In this document: positions 26,930-35,754 of the stretch, piece by piece | How the letters are laid out: each line of letters begins with the position of its first letter | Numbering within the stretch: the first letter of the stretch is position 1 | Source of the DNA: CAMDKS01 sp964402975 | Lineage (GTDB): Bacteria; Bdellovibrionota_B; Oligoflexia; Oligoflexales; RGVZ01 | Assembly (NCBI GenBank): GCA_964402975.1 | Contig: CAYOEM010000002.1 | Span: forward strand, 124,001 to 188,000 | Direction of reading: 5' to 3' | Length of the DNA: 64,000 bases | The notes under the pieces: generated by a model | Database searches by the model: none | Seen by the model: only the letters and a program-made list of their open reading frames with translations | What the model was told of the DNA's origin: nothing | Position numbers and translations under genes: made by a program

Positions 26930-26960
26930 TCCATTATCAGTCTCCTAAAAGACTGAACCT

Positions 26961-27018
26961 AGCCCTCAAATGTCGAGATGTCGTTAAGCCATTAACGCTC
27001 AAGGCTTTGAGGGCTTTT
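26961..27018 (+). terminator. Candidate terminator with long stem-loop
   Basis: AGCCCTCAAA (26961-26970) pairs perfectly with TTTGAGGGCT (27006-27015), then TTT follows. The 35-base loop contains a smaller hairpin GTTAA/TTAAC. It follows the small basic protein gene. Confidence 0.6.
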
Positions 27019-27157
27019 GAAAATACCCGGCGATAACGACCATCGTCTAAACCCTCCCATTAATTCGAATCCCGACCTCGACCTTAACCTTAAGTATTTA
27101 TTGAATTAAATGCCTACCCCTTAAGTCCTCTGAATTACTCTTTTTGAGTCTCCGACA

Positions 27158-27215
27158 ACCCTTTGGGTAAGTAAGAGGGTCGAAAACAACCCTCGGGTTA
27201 TAAATTTAGAGGAGG
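27158..27215 (+). promoter_or_regulatory. Leader of VWA lipoprotein gene with paired hairpins and TTAGAGGAGG
   Basis: Visible elements are ACCC-TTT-GGGT (27158-27168), hairpin GAGGGT (27175-27180) / ACCCTC (27189-27194), TTATAA (27198-27203) and TTAGAGGAGG (27206-27215). The order is similar to the leaders at 7334-7390 and 34165-34236. It may be a shared RNA control element; this is inference. Confidence 0.4.
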
Positions 27216-27220
27216 ACACC

Positions 27221-28375
27221 ATGAATCGCGCTATTTTGGCGCTCGTAACGATTATGACGTCACTGTCATCGTGCGGGCAAGATCCTGCGTTTACCGAGAG
27301 GGCTTTGCAAGATCAAGTCGCGTCTGGCACCGCAGGAGGGCAGGGCGGTGGAGCTGGGGGCGGTGGTTCTGCCAGTGACGACACCAATGGCGATGGAATG
27401 CCGGATAAAATCAAAAAATTCGCCTTCGGACGAAATGTTAAGCCAGTAGATGCGGATTATCTATTCGTTCTCGATAACTCCGTATCAATGGTCAAGTACT
27501 CTCAACGAGTCGCTAGTGGATTAGCGGCCATCCCGCAAGAGGCCTTCCCGGAATCTAGTAAAATAGCGGTGATGACGACTATGGCCGCAGCTGATCCGTT
27601 GGCCGCTAACCTTGTCGCGCATCCTGACATCAGCCGCAAGGATTACGCCTGTATCGACAAGGAACCTGGTTTTCTAGAACTTGTTAATTCTGAGAGTTTG
27701 AACCGTTTCCGCAGCTGCAGCGGAGTCCGAAGCGATCACTTGGCAAAATATGCGCTCGAGCCTTGCAACAGTAAGTGGTTCTCGCCATTTGAACAAAATT
27801 CAAATGGACAACGGTGTTTTTCGGCGGCGATTCAAAATCCATTCTCACCGGTCGGATGTGAGGCCGGACTTCTTGCTCTCCAGCAAATGCTCAAGCGTAA
27901 AGGATCAGCGCCGCTATTCAGGTCGAACGCCGCCGTCAATATTATTTTTGTCTCTGATGAGCAGGAGGGATGCACAGCAGCTGAAACCCGCGGCGAATTT
28001 TCTAGTGCCTCCAAGCTTGTTCAAATGATCAAAACAAATAGCAGTACATCTTCTGTAAAATTTCACGGGATTGTGCCGATGACGGCTCCACAGGGTGTCA
28101 GACGATACGCGGACGAAATCACGGCAACAGGTGGCGTCGTGATTCCTATGGATCAAGAGCGTGCCGATTACCGCGACGTGATTCAAAAAATCATCGAATC
28201 CAAAGTTGACCAGATATCGTCTCAATTCGATCTTGGAGAGATCGCCACTGAGATTTTAAGTGTAGAAGTCGACGGACAGAAAACAACTGATTTTGAATTC
28301 GACGGCAAGCGTCTCGTTAAGCTGCGGAGTCTGGACCCCGCAAAGCCATCACAAATCGCCATACGTTATTACTAG
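27221..28375 (+). CDS. VWA-domain lipoprotein, CGQDP family
   Basis: This is a 384-residue lipoprotein with lipobox LSSC, mature start CGQDPAFTERAL and a Gly-rich linker. A calcium-loop-like stretch DDTNGDGMPD (about residues 52-61) precedes a von Willebrand A domain. The MIDAS residues are Asp85-x-Ser87-x-Ser89 in VLDNSVSM; later VSDEQEGC and the Thr loop complete the fold. Several Cys are probably disulfide-bonded. VWA domains bind proteins through metal; the partner is unknown. The mature N-terminus is shared with the lipoproteins at 33018 and 34242. The gene converges with the sulfite dehydrogenase gene 5 bp away. Confidence 0.85.
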   Translation: MNRAILALVTIMTSLSSCGQDPAFTERALQDQVASGTAGGQGGGAGGGGSASDDTNGDGMPDKIKKFAFGRNVKPVDADYLFVLDNSVSMVKYSQRVASGLAAIPQEAFPESSKIAVMTTMAAADPLAANLVAHPDISRKDYACIDKEPGFLELVNSESLNRFRSCSGVRSDHLAKYALEPCNSKWFSPFEQNSNGQRCFSAAIQNPFSPVGCEAGLLALQQMLKRKGSAPLFRSNAAVNIIFVSDEQEGCTAAETRGEFSSASKLVQMIKTNSSTSSVKFHGIVPMTAPQGVRRYADEITATGGVVIPMDQERADYRDVIQKIIESKVDQISSQFDLGEIATEILSVEVDGQKTTDFEFDGKRLVKLRSLDPAKPSQIAIRYY

Positions 28376-28380
28376 AGGAA

Positions 28381-30024
28381 TTAAGGTCTCTGACTATCAA
28401 GCCAAGCTCTAATGTCTGTGATCTGAGTGGCATCTAAAATAGTCTTAAAAGCGGGCATTGAACCCCTGCCGTTCGTCACAGTCGACCAGAACGTCGCGTT
28501 CGTCAAAGAGCGGGCGCGTAACACGGGACCAACTTTACCCTCAGCTCTCTCGCCATGGCAAGACGCGCAGTGAGTCTTGAAGACCTTGCCGCCCAAAGCG
28601 GGGCGCCCTTGTTTGAGGGTACCTGGAGCTGCAAAAAGTGAAGGATTTGCCGAGAGTTCTACCGTTTTCGAGTCGTCTAATGGTGTGCCCGGTGGATATT
28701 TGTCTGCAAAGAAGGCTGCTATTTTCTCATACTCGGCATCACCGAGGACTAATCCATAGTCACTCATTTTCTTCGCAGTTTTAACCCAGTCCTGTTTTGT
28801 GAGTCTCTGTCCCTCCGCAAGTCCAATGGAGTGGCAAGTTTGGCAATGGCGAGCGGCGAGGGCGCCGCCTTCAGCAAGGATGGCGCCATCTTTATCAGCC
28901 TTGAATTGAAGTCGATCCGCGGCATTGTAAAGATAGCCTTTAGGATTCCACTCCTGCTCTAGTGGCTGTATGTAACCACTCGAATCAGTGGCACGTGCTA
29001 GAAGATCGTACGTCTTGCCCTCAATCGTGGAAATTTCTAATTCAAACTCCTGCCAAGCCCGATCTTTTGCTACGCTGAGTTTGGCGGACTGCCAGGACTT
29101 ACCTTGATCCAGAGACACATCGACACGCGAGATGGAGCCTCGACCTGTGAATGCCTTTCCCCGCACCAGAACTTTTCCCGGGGTAACTTTTGCGCCGGGC
29201 CACGGTGTCGTAAAGATCGTTTGCGTCAGAATGTAGTCTATCGGTTTACCATTTTTGACAGGATCCCATGCTTCGCCTGGCTTCACAGATTTATCCGGCA
29301 TACGGTACGCTTTTTTCGCATACATCCTCTCATCCGGGGTCTTCGAGAAAGTCATCTTGTTAACCCATTTAATCCAATTTTGACCGTAAACGCCTGGCAA
29401 GACCAAACGAACTGGGCCACCGTGGGCAATGGGCATGGCCTCACGATTCATATTCCACGCAAGGATGGCGCCTGTTTCCTGAAGAAGCTTTATGGGAATT
29501 GAACGAATAAATTTGGCGTCACTTTTCATCACTGGCTCATCAAATCCCTCAACCGTCACATACTCAACATCGGGTTTTAGCTTGAGGTCTCGGAACACAT
29601 CACTTAGAGGAACACCCGTCCATTCCGCATTACCAACAGCCCCTCGACGCCATTGAATTCCACTTACCTGAGGCGTAAAAAGACCACGACCATTGCCAGA
29701 GCACTCGAGCACGGCATGGAATGACACCGACTTTTTCTTCTTAAGATCTCGAATCGTCATTTTACGGGGCTTTGCGATAAGGCCAGTAAACGCGATACTC
29801 CAGGAGTCATCGACACGGGCGGGCAGTACGTTGTGGTGGCTGCGAATAAAAAAGCCCTCAAGGGGAGTTTCCCACGGTTCTAGTGCTTCGGATGTACTTT
29901 CCGCCAATAATGGTCGCGCATTGCGCTCAATGAGAAGGTTATTGGCATGGATCGTTTGTTCAAAGACAGGAGTCAAAAGTAGGGTGACCGAAAGAATACG
30001 GCCTAGACTGTCATTTTTAACCAC
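28381..30024 (-). CDS. Sulfite-oxidase-family molybdoenzyme fused to two c-type cytochrome domains
   Basis: This is a 547-residue exported enzyme of the sulfite oxidase/dehydrogenase family. The molybdenum-coordinating Cys is Cys108 in LECSGNGRG; GGPVRLVLPGVYGQNWIKWV continues the pterin site, and a dimerisation domain with TTPWPGAKV follows. The C-terminus adds two heme c sites: CQTCH (Cys394, Cys397, His398) and CASCH (Cys486, Cys489, His490), with Met in GSMPAF a likely ligand. It should oxidise sulfite (or a similar anion) in the periplasm and pass electrons to its own hemes. The start is GTG 30024 with GAGGGG upstream. It is last in a three-gene run. Confidence 0.88.
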   Translation of the reverse strand: MVKNDSLGRILSVTLLLTPVFEQTIHANNLLIERNARPLLAESTSEALEPWETPLEGFFIRSHHNVLPARVDDSWSIAFTGLIAKPRKMTIRDLKKKKSVSFHAVLECSGNGRGLFTPQVSGIQWRRGAVGNAEWTGVPLSDVFRDLKLKPDVEYVTVEGFDEPVMKSDAKFIRSIPIKLLQETGAILAWNMNREAMPIAHGGPVRLVLPGVYGQNWIKWVNKMTFSKTPDERMYAKKAYRMPDKSVKPGEAWDPVKNGKPIDYILTQTIFTTPWPGAKVTPGKVLVRGKAFTGRGSISRVDVSLDQGKSWQSAKLSVAKDRAWQEFELEISTIEGKTYDLLARATDSSGYIQPLEQEWNPKGYLYNAADRLQFKADKDGAILAEGGALAARHCQTCHSIGLAEGQRLTKQDWVKTAKKMSDYGLVLGDAEYEKIAAFFADKYPPGTPLDDSKTVELSANPSLFAAPGTLKQGRPALGGKVFKTHCASCHGERAEGKVGPVLRARSLTNATFWSTVTNGRGSMPAFKTILDATQITDIRAWLDSQRP

Positions 30025-30051
30025 TTAATTGCTACCCCTCAAAACAGAATC

Positions 30052-31389
30052 TTATTGGAGGAACTGGATGATTGGCTTCAGTGTCTCGTTCATACTTTTT
30101 TCAGCGTTATCGCCGGCCACTTTCAGTTCTGCCGAGATACCTTGACTCACGGAATCTCCAATGAAGCTTTTTTGTATGGCCTCAATTGGGTTTAAAGGTC
30201 TGGTATTACGATTGGTATCGACAACCTTCCAGCCCCAAGTCTGGGTTCTCATAATAAGAGGTAACTCAGATGTTTGGCCAACCGCGGCCATGCGATCTAT
30301 ATCAACGGCTAGTGAATTAACCAGTATCCTGAACTCGTGCAGACTTAAGGTTCCGGCTAAAAAATTCCAAAGCCAACCAGCATCCAGTTTCGCATAGACT
30401 GTGGGAACTCTATCAAGTCTTTGCAAACAATCATTTCCGATGCATACATCAGCATCCATAGTTTCTTTTTTCGCCGGGCCAAAATTCAAGTTCACAATAG
30501 GAGGTGGTCGATTGGATGACTTACTATCGGCTGGACTGTAGTTTCTTGCGAAGACCGCCTGTAACAAATTTGACGGCTCCAAGTTCGGCTCGTACTTAAG
30601 AGATTCAATTACAAAATCTCCAGCGTCTTTTGTGCCCGTTTGAAAGCCGACCGGTTTCATGGAAACACTTATACGGGTGTTTACAAGTTTTTCTCGGTTG
30701 ATGCTAATACTCGCTTGGATCTGAGCTGGAAACCATGCTTTGGGATTTTCCCTTGCCAGCACCGTAAGAAACTCCCTGCTCTCAGTAAGTAGGCTAGACT
30801 TACCCCCTGGGACATCTACCTCTCGTAGGACTTGAATCGATGCTAGATTGCCAGCCGTCTTCAGAGCAAAAGGGTTTTGATCTGAGCTCTTCGGTGCCGG
30901 AAAGTCTGCCAAAAACATCTTCAATACAACACCCAAGGCATCGCCTTGCACAGGACTTGCTTGTGCAGAAAAGCTGCGTTTAGTCCAAAAAAGTTCAATA
31001 TTTGATGCTTTTATCTCGGATGTTGGAGGTTTGATATTTGAAAAAATCACCGCGAGGCGATCGGCCATATCCGTGTCAGACTGCTTGAGAAGTCTTGACA
31101 TGACACCAATAGGCCCTTTGGATCCTGTACCAACAAAATCCTGCCCGCCGACCCCATAAAACTCACGAGCTAGAGTCTTTAATGCACCAGACTTTAGAGC
31201 CGATGAAAACGCTTCTATCAATAAGCGGTCAGAATTCTGATCAATTCGACCCTGGCTAGACGTGACGATCACGGGTTTGAATTTATTCATCTCTTGAGAT
31301 TCGGCCGTCCCAGAAACACAAAAAATCGGACAGGATGCCAGTATCAAACTGACTTGCCAGGAACGCCGATATTTCAAAACTCCAACCAT
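30052..31389 (-). CDS. Exported protein of unknown function
   Basis: This is a 445-residue exported protein. The N-terminus has basic KYRR, a hydrophobic stretch and LASC at residues 17-20, a fair lipobox, though a signal peptidase I site near GTAES is also possible. The mature body shows no motif that I recognise; it has mixed helix/strand character, three Cys after the signal region (one pair in VCIGNDCLQ) and a Trp-rich stretch (AGWLWNFLAG). It sits 21 bp after the hydrolase lipoprotein and 27 bp before the sulfite dehydrogenase on the same strand, so the three are likely one transcript. Confidence 0.7.
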   Translation of the reverse strand: MVGVLKYRRSWQVSLILASCPIFCVSGTAESQEMNKFKPVIVTSSQGRIDQNSDRLLIEAFSSALKSGALKTLAREFYGVGGQDFVGTGSKGPIGVMSRLLKQSDTDMADRLAVIFSNIKPPTSEIKASNIELFWTKRSFSAQASPVQGDALGVVLKMFLADFPAPKSSDQNPFALKTAGNLASIQVLREVDVPGGKSSLLTESREFLTVLARENPKAWFPAQIQASISINREKLVNTRISVSMKPVGFQTGTKDAGDFVIESLKYEPNLEPSNLLQAVFARNYSPADSKSSNRPPPIVNLNFGPAKKETMDADVCIGNDCLQRLDRVPTVYAKLDAGWLWNFLAGTLSLHEFRILVNSLAVDIDRMAAVGQTSELPLIMRTQTWGWKVVDTNRNTRPLNPIEAIQKSFIGDSVSQGISAELKVAGDNAEKSMNETLKPIIQFLQ

Positions 31390-31410
31390 AGCTCGCTTCC
31401 AACCTAGACG

Positions 31411-32862
31411 TTAATTCTCTGGGTTAATCCCTAAATGCATCATGACCCCCTCGATGAGTGAATCAACAATTTCAAGATGCGGGATAGACTGTTTGACTTG
31501 AGATCCCTCCTTGGATAGTCCTAGGCTCATATGATCCATGTTGAGTATGGCCAACAATTTTGCATCTGCACCTTGTGGGACGAACCCCTTGGGTATGACA
31601 CTGTGTTCGAGGGCTACACATGTGTCACTAAGCGGGTGATTTCTAAACTTGGTCAAAGTAGCCAATTCAGCAAGATGCATCATGTTTTGCGATGTAGGCA
31701 GAGGAACGATATCGCCATTTGCGTTAACGGTTAGCACTGGAACCGGGTCTAGTTTGGCAATATCTACGGCGGCAGCTATGTGAAAAATAGGTAGTGTCTT
31801 TGACTTCGACATGGGATCGGGGTTTTTTCGAGTGAAATTCCAAGCCTTAACCTCACTCTCGATAAACGATTTGCGCTTCTCGGGTGCCAGGGACTCAAAC
31901 CCAGAGCGCAGGGTTTCAAACTCACGGTCTTCCAGTAGGGCCCCTAATTTTGGAGCTAGAGACGAGTTTTTGAAGTCTAAAGGTGAGCCAGATCCAAAAG
32001 TTAGAAGGGTATTGAGCGTCGCGCGGTCTGTAGGGGAGAGAGCTGCCTTCTTTTGGGCTATTTGCTCAAGAATAGGTTTTGCGATACTTACCGGTAAACC
32101 GCCGCCAATCGGTGAGCCCACGGTTACAAGAGCTAGCGCTTTTTCTCGCATTTCTGGTGCCATGGAAAAGGCTTTCAACAATGAAGAGCCACCTTTACTG
32201 TAGCCCCAAAACAAATATCGATGCTCAATATCTCCTCGGCTAGATTCGAGTTCTTTGAATCGTTTAACTAAGAGCGGTGAACATATGTCATCACTGGCAA
32301 ACGAATTGGGCTCACACTCATGCCGAATAATCCTAAAGTGCTTCGACTCAGATCCGAATCGGGCCTGCCAAAGCCTGCGACTTTCGTACAAAGCCCCTTC
32401 ATCAGTGAGATGGCTACCGAAGCCGCCAACCATGACGAACGTTAATCCAAGATTTTTTGCCTTGAAAGCCGCAATAAGCCGGCCCATCGCAAGGGCAGGA
32501 TCTTGCTTTTTAGTAGGGTTTGACGAATTACAGGCCCGCTCTGCGGCGCCAAGGTTGAATATCTCAGACAGCACTGTGTCATACGGGGCTTCGGACTTAT
32601 AGATGGAATCAATTGCGCTTTTTAGAGATCCACTCGTAGGGTAAAGCATAAATTTCGATGCGGCCCGGCATCCGACGCGGGCACCTAGGCTTTTCAGGGG
32701 AACGGCACTTACTTCATGAGAAAAGTCTTTGAGCCGGAATATGTTTTTTTCACTTGATAAAAGGTCGGAGCGGTCGCCACTTCGACTAGGCGTCTTACAA
32801 GCTGCAACCAACGTCAGCAACAAGCAAACTGATGCCGCGCGGGAATGCCGTAAAGCGACCAC
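31411..32862 (-). CDS. Alpha/beta-hydrolase-like lipoprotein
   Basis: This is a 483-residue lipoprotein: lipobox VAAC at about residue 22, mature start CKTPSRSGD. The serine-hydrolase elbow is Ser222 in FWGYSKGGSS (G-x-S-x-G), preceded by a TFVMVGGFGSH oxyanion-type strand. His444 in NMDHMSLGL is the best candidate for the catalytic His, and an Asp near VNANGDIVPL could complete a triad. It is likely an envelope esterase or lipase; substrate unknown. The start is GTG 32862 with AGGAG five bases before. It is the first gene of a probable operon with the two following minus-strand genes. Confidence 0.8.
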   Translation of the reverse strand: MVALRHSRAASVCLLLTLVAACKTPSRSGDRSDLLSSEKNIFRLKDFSHEVSAVPLKSLGARVGCRAASKFMLYPTSGSLKSAIDSIYKSEAPYDTVLSEIFNLGAAERACNSSNPTKKQDPALAMGRLIAAFKAKNLGLTFVMVGGFGSHLTDEGALYESRRLWQARFGSESKHFRIIRHECEPNSFASDDICSPLLVKRFKELESSRGDIEHRYLFWGYSKGGSSLLKAFSMAPEMREKALALVTVGSPIGGGLPVSIAKPILEQIAQKKAALSPTDRATLNTLLTFGSGSPLDFKNSSLAPKLGALLEDREFETLRSGFESLAPEKRKSFIESEVKAWNFTRKNPDPMSKSKTLPIFHIAAAVDIAKLDPVPVLTVNANGDIVPLPTSQNMMHLAELATLTKFRNHPLSDTCVALEHSVIPKGFVPQGADAKLLAILNMDHMSLGLSKEGSQVKQSIPHLEIVDSLIEGVMMHLGINPEN

Positions 32863-33017
32863 TGGGACTCCTGGATAGGCAACTAGGATCGATTCTTTAA
32901 AATTCGTCTCATAACGATTTTAACCTAGTTGCTTCATTTGCTCCAAGATTGGCGAACACTGAGAAGAGAACTTTTATAATAATTCAAATAAGGCAAAAAA
33001 TACCGAGTAAGCCTTCA

Positions 33018-33863
33018 TCAGTAAGCGCATTCATTCCTGCTAGAGGTCATCCTTGTTACTTGGACGTTACTGCCCACATTGACTCCGATAACACCCGTTT
33101 CAGAGTTGGTCGTCGAAGCAACATTGACCTGGACTGAGTTGTCGGCCAACTTCGCATTGCAGGCTAAGTTGATATCAAGATCAGTTTGGACGTTAACGTT
33201 CACTTTCATGCAGTAGTAGCCATTGTTATTCATAAAGTTGTAGACCGGATTTCCCATAACATTAACTCCGGCATCGACTAGTATCAGTGCTGGGGTGGAA
33301 GTCTGTACAGTGTCGTTAATAACTGTTCCAATACCATAAACACTGACGGCAGCCTTGATTCGTCTCACGTTTGTGAAGGTTCCAGTGAAGGGGACTCGTC
33401 CCCACTTTGTGATGCACTGGGCCACTTGCACCTGTTCACTTGGGGTCAACCCCGGCACTGAGAAGACGGGTGAATTAGGATTGGATGGCTGACTAGGAAA
33501 TGTTGGCGCGACAGGGACCGGAGTTGGGCTTGGTGCCGGTGCAACAGGAACTGTCGGCACCGTCGGCGCAACCGGAGCCGGGGATGGAGCTACCTGACGC
33601 ACAGGTACAGTTGCAACAACATCCGCTGCCCTCGAGGGAAGCGGAGTGGTGACTGGGGTGACATCGACTCTGGATTTTTCATTGCTGCTTGAAGATGCTG
33701 GGAACGTTTGCTCTTCGGCACCTTGATCGGATGTCACTGCATCAGCCGAGGGAGCGTCGCTCACGGGGGACGCCTGCGTCAACGAGGCATCAACGAAGGA
33801 AGGGTCCTGCCCGCAGCTAGACAAAGCGGACAACAAACCGAGCACTACACATAAGTGTTTCAT
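33018..33863 (-). CDS. Lipoprotein, CGQDP family, Pro/Val-rich
   Basis: This is a 281-residue lipoprotein. Lipobox LSSC gives the mature start CGQDPSFVDASL, shared with two other lipoproteins in this window. An Ala/Ser/Asp-rich stretch and then a long Pro/Val/Thr-rich linker (VPTVPVAPAPSPTPVPVAP) suggest an extended stalk through the cell wall. The C-terminal 130 residues form a Val/Asn-rich beta-like domain with Cys in VAQCITKW, YYCMKV, LACNAK and NECAY. The ATG at 33863 is preferred over the open frame's first ATG at 33890 because AGAGGAG lies just before it. Confidence 0.8.
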   Translation of the reverse strand: MKHLCVVLGLLSALSSCGQDPSFVDASLTQASPVSDAPSADAVTSDQGAEEQTFPASSSSNEKSRVDVTPVTTPLPSRAADVVATVPVRQVAPSPAPVAPTVPTVPVAPAPSPTPVPVAPTFPSQPSNPNSPVFSVPGLTPSEQVQVAQCITKWGRVPFTGTFTNVRRIKAAVSVYGIGTVINDTVQTSTPALILVDAGVNVMGNPVYNFMNNNGYYCMKVNVNVQTDLDINLACNAKLADNSVQVNVASTTNSETGVIGVNVGSNVQVTRMTSSRNECAY

Positions 33864-34241
33864 GATAACGTCTCCTCTAAAGTCACTCACTAAAAATGGT
33901 AGACGCCAAATCCACCATCACAGCACACGTGTGAGTCGTCGGGATATTTGTTGCGAGGACTTTAGAAAACTTAAAAAAAATTTTTTTGTCTGGCTGTTTC
34001 AATAGCTTAGATAATGAACCTCCACATCAATTGAGGCGCTGTGAAATCCCTTGTTCGGAAAGGTCAGAGGATTAAGCCTAGCTCCGCAGTGTTTTTCCTA
34101 AATTTTTAAATAATTGATTTTATTGGTTTAATTGCCATAATTTATAATGCCCTAAACTTTAAGGCGGGTGCATCCGAAGACCCGAGTGGTTATAGGCGGC
34201 TCGTATTTTCGACCGCTTCGAGCAACTTAGAGGAGGCCAAC
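33864..34241. promoter_or_regulatory. Divergent intergenic region between two CGQDP lipoprotein genes
   Basis: This 378-bp spacer separates two lipoprotein genes that face away from each other. It includes an AT tract of A8T7 near 33972-33987, the palindrome CACACGTGTG (33924-33933), and a possible promoter for the right gene: TTGATT 34114-34119, 16 bp, CATAAT 34136-34141. The right side has the leader described at 34165-34236. No gene is seen inside. Confidence 0.45.
34165..34236 (+). promoter_or_regulatory. Leader with CGGGT/ACCCG hairpin, GGTTATA and TTAGAGGAGG
   Basis: Hairpin CGGGT (34165-34169) / ACCCG (34180-34184), GGTTATA (34188-34194), a second GCGG/CCGC hairpin and TTAGAGGAGG (34227-34236) precede the lipoprotein ATG. 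It is comparable with the leader at 27158-27215, but the second hairpin is an insertion. Confidence 0.35.
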
Positions 34242-34952
34242 ATGATTCGGAGTCATCATCGCTTTTTTGCGATTGAGTTTTGGGTAAGCTTGCAGCTCCT
34301 GGTCATGCCAATGTGGACGGCCTGCGGTCAAGATCCCGCGTTTCTCGAAACCAGCGTAGCATCTGCCGACGCTTCACAGACGGGAGATCCCTCCGACGGT
34401 TCCCAACAAGCAGATACCGATGGGCAGTCAGGAAATAATGGCAATAACGATAGCGCTAGCGGCGAAGATAGCAGTGATCCTATTTACGTTCCGCCAGCCG
34501 GCTATCCGGCTGGCACTAAGGAAAGTGATGTTTTGGTGGAGGATGGCGGAACCTTAGTGTTGCCAGGGGTGAAGGCGGTGAAGGTAGGAGTAAATTTCGA
34601 AGACCTATCAGACTTTGACCTGAATGATTCTGTACTTTGCTTCACTGGTGACTTCAAGATTCAAGGAGCGAATGTCGTCAGCTATAAAAAGCAGACCATT
34701 GTAGCAGCTGTGACCAACAACTCGGCTTGTGGCCATAATATTCGTATCACCATCAAAGATAGAGCGGGAACTGTCACGCAACGAATTGCCTATGACGACC
34801 GGGTCACTAAATCAGCTACCATGAATTTTGATGTGGGAAGCACCCTTTGGGTTGTAATGGAAAATCAACCAAACAGCCAAGGATGCATTGGACCGATTGC
34901 CATGAACCATACGACGAGAGCCGAAGTAAAACCAAACCTCTGCCGTAAATAG
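34242..34952 (+). CDS. Lipoprotein, CGQDP family
   Basis: This is a 236-residue lipoprotein with a long basic/hydrophobic leader ending MWTAC at the lipobox, mature start CGQDPAFLETSV, then an Asp/Ser/Gln/Asn-rich linker. The C-terminal domain (from about residue 85) is beta-rich, with Cys in VLCFTGD, SACGHN, QGCIGP and the final NLCRK. It does not resemble the domains of the two other CGQDP proteins, so only the head is shared. The ribosome site is the common TTAGAGGAGG. No family is known to me. Confidence 0.8.
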   Translation: MIRSHHRFFAIEFWVSLQLLVMPMWTACGQDPAFLETSVASADASQTGDPSDGSQQADTDGQSGNNGNNDSASGEDSSDPIYVPPAGYPAGTKESDVLVEDGGTLVLPGVKAVKVGVNFEDLSDFDLNDSVLCFTGDFKIQGANVVSYKKQTIVAAVTNNSACGHNIRITIKDRAGTVTQRIAYDDRVTKSATMNFDVGSTLWVVMENQPNSQGCIGPIAMNHTTRAEVKPNLCRK

Positions 34953-35103
34953 ACAGCAATGACTCTAAAGGGTTTGAACCCCAAAGGCTCCGTAAGGCCC
35001 GAAAAATATCGCTATTTTTTCTGCGTGCTAAAGCTTAGTGACAAAGCACAGTGTGGTTGCTAGTCTCCCTCATAGGATACATACTAAGCTTAGGAGGTCA
35101 GTC

Positions 35104-35724
35104 ATGCGTTTAATCAGATGTCTATCGTCACTCGCACTCTCAGCGATTATTTTTGGTTCATGTGGATCTAGCGGCGGTTCTGGCGGCGGAAGTGAAGGCC
35201 AGACTCCCGGCCAAAATGGACAAGACCTGGGTAATGGCACAGGAAATCAAACCCAAAACTGCGAGGCCGCTTGGACAAGCTACGTCAAAACTCATCCGAC
35301 TGGTCTCAAGCTGAAATACGAATCATCCGGCTCTGGCCGTTATGAAATCTACACAAACGAAGTAACCGCCTCCAGCGACGCGGCCGTTACCGAGTCGCAC
35401 CGAAGCACATCCGGCTCCAATGAGTCGACCACGACCAAAGAGGAGTTTTTATCCCTTTGTAAGCAAGGCACACCCACGAGCACCCCTCATGGCAACATTG
35501 AAGAGACAAAGAAGACCACGATCCGCGTTCGCGCGGGGGAATTCAACACGACTTATTTAAGAATGAGAAACACCATTGACCCTGAAAATGGTGTTACGGC
35601 CGTCAGCGAAGTTTGGACGTCGGAGGGAACCTATAATTTCCTCGTCAAACAAATCACAACGACGGAAGTTGAAGGAACTCGCTATGAAGTCAAAACTGAG
35701 TTGATCGAAGCAAGAATTCCCTGA
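35104..35724 (+). CDS. Lipoprotein of unknown function, Gly/Ser-rich head
   Basis: This is a 206-residue lipoprotein with lipobox FGSC and mature start CGSSGGSGGGSEGQ. A Gly/Gln/Asn linker leads to a compact domain with Cys in NCEAAW and SLCKQG and a run of Thr/Glu-rich strands (TTTEVEGTRYEVKTELIEARIP). The ATG at 35104 follows TTAGGAGG; the frame is open to 35038 but lacks a site there. It does not carry the CGQDP head. It is followed by a perfect-stem terminator. Function not recognised. Confidence 0.78.
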   Translation: MRLIRCLSSLALSAIIFGSCGSSGGSGGGSEGQTPGQNGQDLGNGTGNQTQNCEAAWTSYVKTHPTGLKLKYESSGSGRYEIYTNEVTASSDAAVTESHRSTSGSNESTTTKEEFLSLCKQGTPTSTPHGNIEETKKTTIRVRAGEFNTTYLRMRNTIDPENGVTAVSEVWTSEGTYNFLVKQITTTEVEGTRYEVKTELIEARIP

Positions 35725-35754
35725 GATCAACCCACGTAACTAAACTTATTTGAC

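Noticed and set aside
26683..26934. Antisense open frame opposite the small Lys-rich protein
   Set aside because: It has no ribosome site, and the plus-strand gene has AACAGGAG and a following terminator.
33972..33987. A8T7 tract as terminator
   Set aside because: It is a pure A/T palindrome without a GC stem, lying between divergent starts where a terminator is not expected.
35001..35021. Terminator after the lipoprotein gene ending at 34952
   Set aside because: GAAAAATA/TATTTTTTC can pair, but the stem is AT-only and weak; it could be a minor signal.
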